From Cercospora beticola (taxonomy: Eukaryota > Ascomycota > Dothideomycetes > Mycosphaerellales > Mycosphaerellaceae), in assembly GCF_033473495.1 (NCBI RefSeq), contig NC_088935.1, positions 3,410,001-3,474,000 of the forward strand: DNA of 64,000 bases. The letters run 5' to 3'. The first letter of the stretch is position 1; every line of letters starts with the position of its first letter. The notes beneath the pieces were generated by a model. The model was not told the DNA's origin, did no database searches, and worked only from the letters and a program-made list of their open reading frames with translations. This document shows, piece after piece, positions 1-10,828 of this stretch. The position numbers were made by a program, and so were the translations under genes.

Positions 1-281
1 CCAAGGCGGCTGTACGCAACATGACACATACCCTAGCAATGGAGTGGGCGAAGCACGGGATCAGAGTCAACAGCATCTCTCCGGGCTTCGTCAAGACGGC
101 AATGACCTACTTCGTCGACAAGTCGCCCGACTGGGACCTGAAGATGCAGTACTACGGTGGCATGCCTCGTCTAGCGCTTCCCCAAGAGCTTGGCGGAGCA
201 TACGTATACTTGCTGTCTGACCAGGCGAGCTACACTACTGGAATTGATATACCTATTGCTGGCATCGTGGGTGCTTGGTAG
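1..281 (+). CDS. short-chain dehydrogenase/reductase, C-terminal part (5' end outside window)
   Basis: Partial gene: the frame is open from the first bases and ends at TAG 279-281. The visible part starts inside the catalytic helix (residues SKAAVRNM-like, following the Tyr-x3-Lys motif, whose Tyr lies outside the window). It continues with the GIRVNSISPG strand and ends SYTTGIDIPIAG, the usual SDR C-terminus. The closest groups by eye are fungal NADP mannitol / sorbose / arabinitol dehydrogenase-type SDRs, which interconvert polyols and ketoses in the cytosol. It is about two-thirds identical to the next gene (1062-2110), so the two are tandem paralogues. No intron interrupts these 281 bp, whereas the paralogue has three in the same stretch. 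The exact substrate cannot be told from sequence. Confidence 0.85.
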   Translation, partial: KAAVRNMTHTLAMEWAKHGIRVNSISPGFVKTAMTYFVDKSPDWDLKMQYYGGMPRLALPQELGGAYVYLLSDQASYTTGIDIPIAGIVGAW

Positions 282-1061
282 AGAATTTAAGGCAGTACAG
301 TCCAGCATTTGGCATACATTGGCATGACAGCGATCGATTCAGAGCTTCATATATAATTCATTCGTATCTATCGAAGTTTTCATGGAACGAACACTTGGAA
401 AGCAGTTAGTCCTATGGCGTAAGCTCATACGACCTCAACCTCAAGACGATTTTCCAGTGCAAAATCGTTCCAGTACGATCTGATCGAGACAATACTATCT
501 TTTCTCAAGGTGATCGCTATCAATGTTCCCCTCCAGCTCACGATGCGGGCTACACAAGATCAAGCAGCGACGATCCTTAAGGTAATCGCAGGAAACATCT
601 CGTTCTCCGAAAGACCAAGCATTCCTCTGCTCCTCAATGTGACGAAGAGGCGTGACACTACTTTTCGGCTTCGTAACTTAGCCTAGGTGTTCGTGTTCGT
701 GTTCGCCGATCGACATTCGGCGATCTATAGCCTCGTCTCGCACAGTGGATTTAAGTCCTGGTCTCGCGACCATGTGTGGGTCCAATGCGGAGTTGTCTGT
801 GGAGTTGCGGAACTAGTACAGTCTCGAGATGAGACTCTCTGCCTCGTAACGCGAAGTCGTTCACCACGAGAGGTCATCAGCTTCGCTGAGCCGGTCAGAG
901 TCTATCCGAAGCGGTTAAGCTATTATCAGAAGCATAGCCCGACCGTAATGCCGAAAATATTAGCCATTCGTTGTGAATTCTTTCAACCAACCAGTCACCA
1001 ATCATACCATCTCGTGCTCTTCGTAATTTGAAGCCAACGCCATAATCCTCAAGTCTTTGAC
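282..1061. other. intergenic, no gene seen
   Basis: About 780 bp between the tandem dehydrogenases. It must hold the 3' UTR of the first and the promoter of the second. A 114-codon frame at 687-1031 opens with GTG and has no recognisable domain, so it is not called. No TATA box or repeat stands out. Confidence 0.5.
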
Positions 1062-2110
1062 ATGTCAGAAGTACCTCAGAAGAAAGTCAGCCTTGAAGGC
1101 AAGGTTATTGCGATCACTGGTAAGACGCAGTCTTGTTATTGATCGTGACATGCTGACAGCGAGCAGGTGCAAACCGCGGGATCGGATTAGGCATTGCGGA
1201 TTGCTGCATGGCTAATGGAGCGCTTGCCGTATATTCCATCGACATTGGAGAGACGGGAGAGGATTTCAAGCTGGTCTCAGAACGCTATCCAGGAAAGCTC
1301 CATGCCATCACGGCAGATGTCACGAAAGAGGCCAATGTTACCGAAGCCGTAGATAAGATTCTGGCCGAAGCTGGAGCCCTTCATGGAATGGTTGTAAATG
1401 CCGGGCGAACGAAGCACAAGCCCGCTCTTGATTTCACAACGGAAGAGATCGATCAGCTTTGGAGTATCAATGCAAGTGAAGCTAGCCCCACCCAGTATGC
1501 AAGCAAACTGACTTGGATCCAGCTTTATGGCTCATTTTATTGCGCTCGCGTCGCAGCTCGAGCATTTATCAAGCAAGGCGTGAAGGGGTCGATAGTTTTT
1601 ACTGCTTCCATGGCCAGTTATCGTCCAAATAAGCGCGTACCCTCTGCTCCATATGGTGCATCCAAGGCTGGAGTGAAGAATATGACACATACTCTCGTCA
1701 GTATCTTCCAAAACCTGCGGTTCCCAATGAGACTGACAAGCCTTAGGCGATGGAGTGGGCACAGTACGGTATTCGTGTGAACTCGGTCAGCCCCGGTCTC
1801 GTAAAGACCGCCATGACATATGTGGGTTCTAATCGTGGTGGAGAAAGTTGTTGTAATGATTTGCTGACTTGCCATATAGTGGGTCGAACAGCAACCCGAC
1901 TGGGAGCAGCAATTGAAGTACTACGGCGGCATTCCCCGGCTCGCCGAGATTGAAGAGCTCGGAGGAGCTTACGTCTACTTGTTGAGCGACGCGGCCTCTT
2001 ATACGACATCAATAGATATTCCAGTCAATGGTGTCATTGGTAGTAAGTGCATCCTCTTCGCTAGCTTGGGATCCAAGCGAAGCGTGCTAATTCGTCCGAT
2101 AGTCTGTTGA
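1062..2110 (+). CDS. short-chain dehydrogenase/reductase (polyol/ketose type)
   Basis: Six exons: 1062-1119, 1167-1471, 1523-1696, 1747-1821, 1880-2042, 2103-2110; 260 aa, the normal length for a classical SDR. An NAD(P)-binding glycine motif (ITGANRGIG) spans the first splice junction. The active site is Ser in FTASMAS plus YGASK (Tyr-x3-Lys), and the C-terminus reads SIDIPVNG. The second intron (1472-1522) begins GC instead of GT; it is 51 nt with no stop, and removing it restores the family sequence INLYGSFYCA. Family knowledge points to NADP-dependent mannitol, sorbose or arabinitol dehydrogenases. It is a tandem paralogue of the truncated gene upstream and converges on the Zn2Cys6 regulator. 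The last exon is only 8 nt and is the least certain part. Confidence 0.88.
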
Positions 2111-2151
2111 GCATGCTTCCTTCAAGCCATTGCCGGGATTTGTCTCAGATC

Positions 2152-2215
2152 TGGCGCCGTGAAGCACGCCCTTCTCCGGAGAGGCGAAGGCTTCTCTGCT
2201 CTCTGGCTTGAATCG
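2152..2215. repeat. dispersed repeat family B, copy 1 (fragment)
   Basis: Positions 2172-2210 match 59548-59586 closely, sharing TTCTCCG-AGAGG, AGGCTTC-CTGCT and GCTTG. On the minus strand both translate to a similar pattern (QAR-[EK]-QRSL-x-L-x-GE). It lies just 3' of the dehydrogenase stop. Confidence 0.45.
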
Positions 2216-2456
2216 AGTCACAGTCGTGCCCTAGAATCCGATCGAGACAAGGGTGTGTGCTGCCGATTACTTGTCCAGATTGTTGAAAAGTACTTTTATC
2301 TCTGACGAGAGCGGCAAGGCCCTGCTGCTCAGCTTGGCAAATAAGGACAGTTGCGCCCCAGAAACCGTCTGAGAGAAACCCGGACAGTATTACACGAGCT
2401 TGTGCATTGATGACCATCACATCAGAATACTCTGAAGATCCGAAGTTTAGTTCCAT

Positions 2457-4778
2457 CTATCCAGGGAGTTTGTTCTGCGTCTGTTTCGCCCACTCTGCGC
2501 GAAGTTCTTCGGCCAGATCCGTGTTCACGGGCCATCCAGTGTGACTATGATGATCCAGTATGAGCTCGGCAATGTATTGCTGTTTGGCCTCGTCCGTACA
2601 GTACAGACCAGCAGCGTATAGACATTGAGCGGACATGAAGCGACTCGCGTCTTCTGTAAGCTTCATGGCAATCCCTCCAATCGTATCGATGCACTCGGTT
2701 ATGATCTTGTCGCGTTGCAGGTACTCTAAATATCCTCCGGCGGCAGGCTGATGGATGAGCAGTAGTATGCGGGCCATGCAGAACATCTGCAACGAGACTC
2801 CGAAAGCAGATGGGTAAATCCATATGGGGCGGAACGCTCGGTTCGAAGGTCCTTCTTCACTCCTGTCAGTGTCATGCAGGCTGCTGCACAATCGCGTAAC
2901 TTACCAACTGGGAGTGGGTTGAAATTGATGCTGACACTGTTCCTCCATTCGTCAAGCATGTTCAGCAGCGTATTCGCTCGGGATATGCGGTTGGAGAGAT
3001 CGGCCTCGCCAAGCTGTTTTTCCTCTTGAGAGCTGTAGTTGACGGCTTGCGCAAGGATATAAACAACACGCGAGGCCATGTCCCAAATGTCCATATTTTG
3101 GTACGACTAGAGCAATGTCAGTAAGCCTCCCAGTTTCGATGACAAAACATCACTCACCTTTGTCGGCTTGAAGAAACTGAAGCATCTTCGGTTCTCGCGA
3201 AAAGCGGCCCACACATCCTGCCTGAGCCAGGCCCACCAGATGGCCTGTTCGAAGCTGCCACTCTCGCCATTGATCTCACGGCTTCGTTGAATCCAGAAGA
3301 CGCCCTTCAAATGCCGTTCCCAGCCTTTGCCTGCGCCGTCCAGCATCTCGTACATGCTCACTATGAGTACAGTTGCAAGTAGTTCGCGGCTGTTCTTGTA
3401 CGTTGTGAACCTCATAGCGGTTTGCAAATATTGTAGCGTCTCATAATAATACTGCACAGCAGCTGTGCGGTCTACGCTTGCTTCACCCGTACGCATCGGC
3501 TTTATGGATAGGTGTCTTGCTCCTGTCCAGCTATTAGTGACCAAAGCAACAACTTCGAATGCAAAACCACTCCTCATCCCAGCCCTGTACAAATGCCTCC
3601 AAAGTATGCAGGACTAAGGCGGAATGAATGAGGCTTCGCTTACCAAGTGCCAGTAAGGCCTTCATTAAGCCCTCATTGTGCAACGCCAAATGTGGCACGA
3701 GCGTTGAAAAGTGCTTGGATGGGTCAAGCAGATCGATCCAGGTACTGGTCTCCGTGACGAAGCTTTGAAAAATGTCGAATTCGTGGTCTTTCAGCTGTAT
3801 TGGCTGAGCTGCCTGCCATTGCTGACGCTCGCCCTCAGCGCCGTTGGTGCCATTGGAGAAGGCGGATATCTGCAGCAATTTCGATGCATTCTGTGAAGCG
3901 AAGGCCTCCAGACCAAAATAGGGCCTGCTGAGGGAACGCTGAAGCTCAAGATCTGAGCCTGTGGCACCATCAGGGAACATCTCGTGGCGGCGTACAAGGG
4001 CAGCATCGCCGAGCACTTCAAGGGACAGCACATCCGGTGCGCCGGTGACTGCGTCGCCAGCGAGGAGGCCGAACCATCGGAGTGGGGCAACTTCAGTCCC
4101 GTAGCCTGGCAAAAGTCAGAAAAAATGAACCAGCATAATCTACGACCAGTGGTCCGAGTGTCGATGGGGCAAATGCACATGGGCATGTGATAACGGCGCG
4201 GTACCTACCAGTAGAGTTGCTGTAAGTGCTCTGAGGGCTGGTCATGTGCATGGTCTCATCACCAAGCTGTGCTGACCACTGCTTGTTGGTGTCTGTATCT
4301 GACTGTTCCGAGGCGATGCTCGTCCGTGGAGTACGCTCGTTCACAGGCGAATTCGGATTCCCAGAGTTGTGGTAATATGGCTGCGAGGAACGAGAATTGG
4401 AATCGATCTCTGAAACGGGCGCTCCGTACACGCACGGTCGATTCCCTTTGGCACAAGGACCACATTGTGGCTTGATTTCATCGCATTTCATGTGCCTTTT
4501 CCTACATATCGTACTATAGCCATCGAGTCAGCCGCTGAACATGCTGCGGTGTAGAGGCAAGTTTAGGCAAGTGCAACAGACGCTTCCACTGTTGCGTTCT
4601 CGAAACAGCCCAGGCAACGGGCAGTGAACGGATCGATATACCCCAGCACCGTGCATACTGTAGGAAACAGTGCAACTCACCAGCCCGTGGTGGTCCTGAG
4701 GCCGCGGCCACGGCTTTTGCGCGGTTTCCGAGCCGGTCCATTGCCCGTCGGCGTGGCTGTCGCGTGTTGCGACTGCAT
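2457..4778 (-). CDS. Zn2Cys6 fungal transcription factor
   Basis: Six exons in coding order: 4681-4778, 4209-4513, 3644-4105, 3158-3522, 2905-3106, 2457-2854; 609 aa. The first splice joins ...TTTG to CTICRKRHMKCDEIKPQC, completing the six-cysteine binuclear cluster (Cys at about residues 33, 36, 43, then PQCGPC and PCVYG). A basic tail follows, then a fungal-specific regulatory domain typified by ALLALGARHLSIKP and ending near PIWIYP and ARILLLIHQP. Such proteins bind CGG-containing sites in the nucleus and usually control the pathway genes beside them. It sits between two dehydrogenases and the aldolase/DHA-kinase pair, so control of those genes is a fair inference but is not shown. The exon 5/6 acceptor (GTGAAG at 2855) is chosen by reading frame. 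Confidence 0.88.
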
Positions 4779-5122
4779 GGTGGTGAAATGGCGCTACGGG
4801 CACAGAATCAAGTCATGGCCGCGACGCGGTTGTCGCACATGAGACTCGTGGCGAGGTTGGTGGAAGAAGAAGACCAGACGCCAAGAAATGCGGAGATGAA
4901 TGGAGCTTGATTGCATTGACTTTCGGCTACGAGCCGATACTCCACCTTCGAACCTTGAGCACGAGAATAACAATAAGCGACAGCCCACAATCATCAGACC
5001 ACAAGTTCACATTGAGATGCACGTCAGATGCTACGGCACCTCGCAGATATTGGGACTCAAGAAGCAGGGAGCAAGGGCACATGTCAGGTGTTCTATGGTA
5101 CCGGCACTATCTACTGGCAGAA
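4779..5122. other. intergenic; promoter of the Zn2Cys6 gene and 3' end of the aldolase
   Basis: 344 bp between the regulator's start and the aldolase's stop, both on the minus strand. No gene is seen. Confidence 0.5.
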
Positions 5123-6044
5123 CTACGCCTTGCCTGCACTTCCTATCCTATGCATCCACACCTCAGTCAACTGAACCACCTTCTGCACGCTCTCTTCCAT
5201 CAATTTCGTGATCGGCGTGGTCGCTGCCTCTTTCTGCACGTATTCCGTGTAGTCTTCCAACACCAGTTTGTTGACATTGATCTTAGAAACACCTCTCTTG
5301 ATGCAAGCGTTCATGATATCCTCCGGGAAATCGTTAGTGCCGTGCAATACCACTCGGATATCCTCTCGTTTGCAGTGCTCTGAGATGGACTGTAATCGGT
5401 CATACTCAAGCACAGGTCCACGCTTCCCATACTCTCCGTGAACATTTCCGACTGCTGGAGCCAGGAAATCGACACCAGTGGCAATGAATTCAGCAACTTC
5501 GTCCGGAGTTGTGAGTACGCCACTTAAATCGGCTGTGTCCGCGATGCCATCTTCGCCCCCTTCAATACGACCTGGCTCTGCTTCCGTGGAGATGCCTCGT
5601 TCATGGCAATAGGATACCAGCTCCTTGGTCTTCGCCAGGTTTTCTTCTTTCTCGTAGTGCGACATATCGACCATGATCGAATCAAATGGAAGCTCGTCAG
5701 CAGCATATCGAACCCTGTCCTGGTCTTGACAATGGTCTAGGTGTATTGAAACGGGAACAGTCGCATCATTCGCTGCGATGGCCGCGGTCTTGATTAAAAG
5801 TCCATTGCTGAAGGTGATTGCCCAAGGAAAGAATTGCAATATCAATGGCGATCGAGCATTCTCGGCAGCCTTGATAAGGCCGAGGACTTGTTCGATATTG
5901 TATCTACAAGACAAGTCAGCGCTATAGTCGCCGTGCTCGATCATTGCCTTACGCTATGGCTGCGAGCACTCCATAGCCTTCTTTCTCAGCCTTTGCTAGA
6001 ATCTGCACCGTCTTGTTGCTCGACAGCTGTTTGGCCGACCCCAT
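5123..6044 (-). CDS. class II ketose-bisphosphate aldolase
   Basis: Two exons, 5953-6044 and 5123-5903, separated by a 49-nt intron; 290 aa, close to the ~280-300 aa of the FbaA/GatY/KbaY family. Metal-binding and catalytic signatures are visible: SIHLDHCQD (the HxDH motif), EAEPGRIEG, VGNVHGEYG and VVLHGTND, followed by INVNKL. Members are zinc-dependent and cleave ketose (bis)phosphates such as fructose- or tagatose-1,6-bisphosphate into dihydroxyacetone phosphate and an aldehyde in the cytosol. Which sugar this one uses cannot be read from sequence. It is probably not the main glycolytic enzyme, because fungal glycolytic FBA is longer (~360 aa). It is divergently arranged with a DHA-kinase-family gene, whose product in the classical case is also dihydroxyacetone phosphate. 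Confidence 0.88.
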
Positions 6045-6892
6045 CGTGGAGGAAGCAAGTCCGTTCAGTGATACTTTCTGTTGCAGACTTGCAGGGCAAG
6101 GTATAAGATCCAATCGTTCGGTTGTGTCAATGTCAGCTTCGCGATTGCTAGTGATAGACTCTACTCGAGTTAGATGCGAGGATAGCGTAGATTTAGGAAC
6201 TTAATGCGAGATCTAAGATCGCAGCACCGCACGGGAGCAGTCAGCTCGTACACATCGTTGATGTTTCATGCGGCGCATCGCGAGCTCTTCCAGCGAAACG
6301 TGGACCCGTATCGGTCACCACGTCTCCAGTCGTGAGCTCACACGGCGTCCAAAACCTCGAGACGAAGCAGCCAGCCGGCACTCGGGATCTCCATCGGCCT
6401 TGCGGCTGCAGTCAGGTCTCCTTCGTTACGGTTGCGAGCTGTAGAGACGGAGCATTATGATGCTTGCAACAAGTTATGGATACCACAGGCCAAGATGGAA
6501 GAAAAGTCAAGATAGACAGAAATGGACACTGAACTCGAGATGGGTGTGAACTCGCCGAAGAGGCAAGTAGAAGCACACGACTTGGAAAGAAAGGAGGAGA
6601 AGACCCGGATTGCCCTTTCTGGCATGTCCGTCCCACCTTTTTGTACAGCTGCTTTCCCCTCTCAGCGACGCCTCTCCGTCGGACTCCCAGCTCGACACAA
6701 GCAAGCATCGGCCTCTGACGCAGCTCCGTTCAGCTCATTACCCGGGAAGTAGGCTATGGCTAAAGGCGGGGCCTGCACAAGTGTTTGTGCCTCGAGCTTG
6801 GTGGTAGGTATGACCAAAATTAGGACTTGCTCAAGCGTGAACACAGAACATTGTAGCAGCATACTTCCAACATAAACAGCCTGGTACTAATC
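6045..6892. promoter_or_regulatory. shared divergent promoter of aldolase and DHA-kinase-family gene
   Basis: 848 bp between divergent start codons at 6044 (-) and 6893 (+), with no gene inside. One CGG-N5-CGG direct pair lies at 6395-6405. That spacing could suit a Zn2Cys6 protein but is expected by chance every few kb, so it is only a pointer. Co-regulation of the two genes is inferred from the arrangement. Confidence 0.4.
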
Positions 6893-8945
6893 ATGAGTAC
6901 GAAACACTTCTTTCCGCAAACCGAAGGCGTCGTTGTCCAGGGTTTGGACTCTCTCGTGGCCAGAAATAACCACCTAGCTCTCGATGCCCCGAACAAAGTC
7001 GTATACTCCAAAACACATTCACCCAGCAAGGTCAGCATTGTTTCGGGCGGAGGAAGTGGGCATGAGCCGAGCTGGTCGGGATATGTAGGAGATGGCATGT
7101 TAGCAGCAGCTGTCAATGGCGAGGTGTTTGCGAGCCCGTCTACGAAGCAAGTTATGGCAGCTATCAAGCATGTACCCTCGGACGCTGGGATAATACTATG
7201 TATAACCAACTATACGGGCGACAATCTACACTTCGGTCTGGCTAGAGAAAAGGCAGCGGGCATGGGCTACAAGATTGGCGTCCTACGCATGACAGACGAC
7301 GTCGCTCTGGGGAGGAAGCAGACACAGAACTTGGGCCGAAGAGGTCTAGCAGCGAACATGTTCGTACTGAAACTCTGCGGAAGTGCTGCTGAATTTGGCT
7401 ATAGCTTTGATCAATGTGAGTGTTCCATCCATGCTGGTTAAAAAGCGAGATGTGCTGATGGACCGGCCGCAGGTATGAAGATTGGCTACGCCGTCAACGC
7501 CAACGCTGTCACTGTTGGATCTTCACTCGATCACTGCCATATTCCAGGACGAGAGCATCATCGTTCGATTCCGGACGACGTGGTTGTACTGGGTATGGGC
7601 ATTCACAACGAGCCGGGTCTTCACGAGATATCGCCAATGCCAAAAGTGGAAGATCTGGTCAAAGATATGCTGAAATACTGTCTGGATCCGAGCGATGAGG
7701 ATCGAGCTTTTGTTGAGTTCAAGCCAGACGATGTTGTACTACTGTTGATCAACAATTTCGGAGGTAGGTTCCATAAGGCCTTGGATGGCGGGCTTTCTCA
7801 GATATCTCTTCGCACCATGATTCCGCCCAAGGCAGAGATTCCGCTGGTTTTACGGAGAAAGAGATGTCTTTTGGCAACTGTTTTCTGACCGGTGTGCTAA
7901 TCCGTGACAGGAATTTCGAATTTCGAGCTCGAAGCCTTGACCAGTGTAACACGCAAAGTCCTGGAACGAGACTGGAAAATCGTACCCCAACGAATCTACG
8001 CGCAGCCATTTGAGACATCGCTCAATGCCCCTGGCTGGTCGATCAGTCTGCTTAACGTATCTGGCATCGAGCGAGATGCCAACACCTCCGTACACACACT
8101 GCTACATCTCCTCGACTCCGACACACACGCTCCAGCCTGGCCGAGAAATGGGTATAGATATATCAAGGAAACAAAGGAGACAGCCAAGATTGCAGAAGCT
8201 GCTGCTGCAGAAGACCACCAGCAAAAAGGTCCAAAGATCGATTCCACTCTCCTTGAAAACTCCCTTCGAAATGCATGCAACGTGGCAATCAAAGCAGAGC
8301 CAGACATCACAAAATGGGACATTCAAATGGGAGACGGTGATTGCGGTGAAGCAGTTGTGGGAATGTGTCAAGGAGTTCTACGCAAGCTCGACGAAGGTCT
8401 GGCAAAGCAAGGCTCTTTCTTCCATATACTGGACCAGGTGGGCGAAGCCGTCGAAGAGATTGGAGGCACACTGGGTGCGATCATCAGTATCATTCTTGCG
8501 TCTTTCACTACTAGCTTGCGACAGGCTTATGCCAAGGAAGAGAGTGGCTTCACATTGGATGCACAGACTGCAGGACGAGCTGCAGGCGCCGCATTAGAGA
8601 ATTTGCAGTCGTATACAAGTGCTCGACAAGGTGGGAGAACGGTGATGGATACCTTGATACCCTTCTGCCAATCTTTGGAGAAGGAAGCCAATTTCCAAAA
8701 GGCTGTAGAAGAAGCGGAAGCTGGCGCAGAGAGCACATCGGGCATGAAAGCCAAATTCGGAAGAGGTGAGTGCCCCTATTGCAGACGCAGATTGCCTGCG
8801 AGACTACTAGAGTACCTGAGACTGACCTCAAGTAGCTACGTATGTCGGCGACCAAGCGGAAGCTCAGCAAGATACGCCACCGGATCCGGGTGCCAAAGCA
8901 GCGGCATTTTTCCTTCGAGGACTACTGGACGGTCTGAACAAGTGA
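6893..8945 (+). CDS. DAK1: dihydroxyacetone kinase family (DhaK-DhaL fusion)
   Basis: Four exons: 6893-7415, 7473-7763, 7911-8765, 8836-8945; 592 aa, matching the ~580-600 aa of eukaryotic single-chain DAKs. The N-terminal DhaK half has the glycine-rich SGGGSGHEPSWSGYVG near residue 50 and MGIHNEPG, whose His would form the covalent hemiaminal with the ketone substrate. The C-terminal DhaL half has MGDGDCGEAVVG (Mg-ATP binding) and GGTLGAI. The enzyme phosphorylates dihydroxyacetone with ATP in the cytosol. Some fungal members act on erythrulose instead, so the substrate is open. It is divergent from a ketose-bisphosphate aldolase and close to three dehydrogenases and a Zn2Cys6 regulator. Exon junctions restore family residues (FDQ-CMKIG, NNFGG-ISNFE, FGR-ATYVGDQA). 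Confidence 0.92.
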
Positions 8946-9596
8946 TCGGTGGTGCTTGGTTGCCAAGTTCGAATCAACAATTAAAAACCACAATGAATGT
9001 TCTGTGTTGCAGCATCTCGCGTCTTTCCAGACCAACCTTACTGAACCCGGAGTATGCAGCGACATTTACGGATCCGATCGGCTCCGACGAATACCATCCG
9101 TGTAGTATAAAACGCAGGGCACATATTCCACGCCGAAGACTCTTTCAGTGTGAGCAGCACTGCGTGAGGCACTGTCTATTTTAGTCGTTCTACACGATCT
9201 GGTGAGGCGTAGTGATCGGTAGTCAAGTTCAAGTGATTTGGCACATTTCTTGAGACTATCCCTGTGACTACAATCAATAATTCGTGACAATTGCTTATGC
9301 TGTAGCCGCAACAGGCATATTGTCAGGAAGCTGGGAATAAGCTGCTGGTCCCACTATCACCGGTAGCAGCAGCACGCGCCGGCTTCGCAAGCCCACAAGG
9401 TGCAAGGTCCCCGCGCATGAACGATGAACGCATTGCGGGGTCGTCAACAAGAGAGGAGTTGCCCGGCAATGAACCAAATCTATAAAGATTGCCGCAGCTC
9501 ACCTCACCTCTATTGAATACGATTCAGAATCTAAAGTCGTACAGACAGGAACCCAACAACTTATCTTAATCGAAAAGCAGAAAACAGCAAAACAAC
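8946..9596. other. intergenic, no gene seen
   Basis: 651 bp between the kinase stop and the next dehydrogenase start, same strand. The last ~120 bp form the promoter described separately. Confidence 0.5.
9481..9487 (+). promoter_or_regulatory. TATA box of the third dehydrogenase gene
   Basis: TATAAAG lies 116 bp before the ATG at 9597. A CA/CT-rich stretch follows (about 9497-9515), as is usual around fungal transcription starts. Confidence 0.5.
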
Positions 9597-10454
9597 ATGC
9601 CAGACCGTCTCGAAGGAAAAGTCGCGATTGTGACCGGAGGTGGAGGAGGTTTCGGAAAGGGCATTGCACAAAAGTTCGTGGAAGAAGGGGCCAAAGTCGT
9701 CATTGCAGACTTCGTTGAAGATGTTGGGCAAAAGTCAGCAGATGAACTCAAGTGTGAGTTCTTCCGAACGGATGTCACCAAGAAAGCAGACTGGGAGGCC
9801 ATAAGGGACTTTTGTGACAAGAAGTTTGGCAAGATCGATGCTGTAATTAATAATGCTGGTTGGACTTATCGGAACAAGGTCAGTTGGGCGAAATAAAAGA
9901 ATGGCCTGCAAGACACAGCTGACGTGGAATCGTAGCCAACTGGAGAGGTGACTGAGGAAGAATACGACAAGGTATTCGGAGTCAACGTTCGAGCAATTTA
10001 CCTTTCAACGAACGTGCTCGTTCCATATATTCAGAAGCAGGGCACTGGAGGCTCCTTTGTGACGATAGCTTCCACCGCAGGTATCAGACCTCGAGGAGGT
10101 CTCACATGGTACAATGCGACCAAGGCTGCCGTGATCAATGCTTCCAAGAGTATGGCTGTCGAATATGCGAAGGACAACATTCGTTTTAACACGGCTTGCC
10201 CGGTGGTTGGTCTCGGCACAGGACTGTAAGTTGTTAACATTTCCGCAAGCGCGCAATTTACCGCTGACAATTATATAAGGACTGATTCGTTCTTGGGCAA
10301 ACCTGAGAACCAAGCCACATTCATGGCAACGATTCCATTGGGGCGAGGCTCGACACCGAGGGACGTTGCGAACACATGTGCATTCCTCGCTAGCGACGAG
10401 GCGGACTTCTTGACTGGCATTGATATTCCTGTGGATGGCGGACGATGCGTGTAG
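9597..10454 (+). CDS. short-chain dehydrogenase/reductase (glucose/ribitol dehydrogenase-like)
   Basis: Three exons, 9597-9878, 9936-10225, 10280-10454; 248 aa. The cofactor loop TGGGGGFGKG is near residue 15. VIADF ends the second strand with an acidic residue, which favours NAD(H). INNAG, the catalytic Ser in TIASTAG and WYNATKAA (Tyr-x3-Lys) are present, and the C-terminus FLTGIDIPVDGG is classical. It is not a close paralogue of the two dehydrogenases at the left edge; it resembles the broad glucose/3-oxoacyl-ACP reductase-like group, so the substrate is unknown. It is on the same strand as the kinase and converges with the ammonium transporter. It may complete a local sugar-oxidation set, but this is inference. 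Confidence 0.9.
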
Positions 10455-10828
10455 GCGAAACAAGATTGGTGAACAGATGATATGCTGTTTCTTCAGAGAA
10501 AGAGACGTTTCTGGTCGCTGCGCTCGTACATGCCCCGCAGTTTTCTGACTACGAAATCAAAGTGAGGTCGAGTAACGATAATTGAATTGTGCTTCAGCGC
10601 ACGAACATACGAACGGAGGTTCTGAAGGCCTCTCTGCAGGCCACAAATACCACCTGCCAGGCGTGATCCTTACCCATCGCCATTTTTAAATCCCATCACC
10701 TTTCCATCTGCCATCCTTGACAGTCTGCATTACGCCTGGACCTTCGTGACATTCATTGCCTTGCGATCTTGTTCCTGCAGTACGAGTTTGCCTCCACTAA
10801 TACTGTACACTTTCGGCCGATCATGTAG
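10455..10828. other. convergent 3' intergenic region, no gene seen
   Basis: 374 bp between converging stop codons, occupied by the two 3' UTRs. No repeat or RNA gene is visible. Confidence 0.5.

Noticed and set aside
6395..6405. CGG-N5-CGG as the binding site of the local Zn2Cys6 protein
   Set aside because: A pair with this spacing is expected by chance every few kb and it was not found repeated in the other promoters of the region.
8955..9000. AGTTCGAATC near the kinase stop as a possible tRNA B box
   Set aside because: No matching A box or cloverleaf on either strand.
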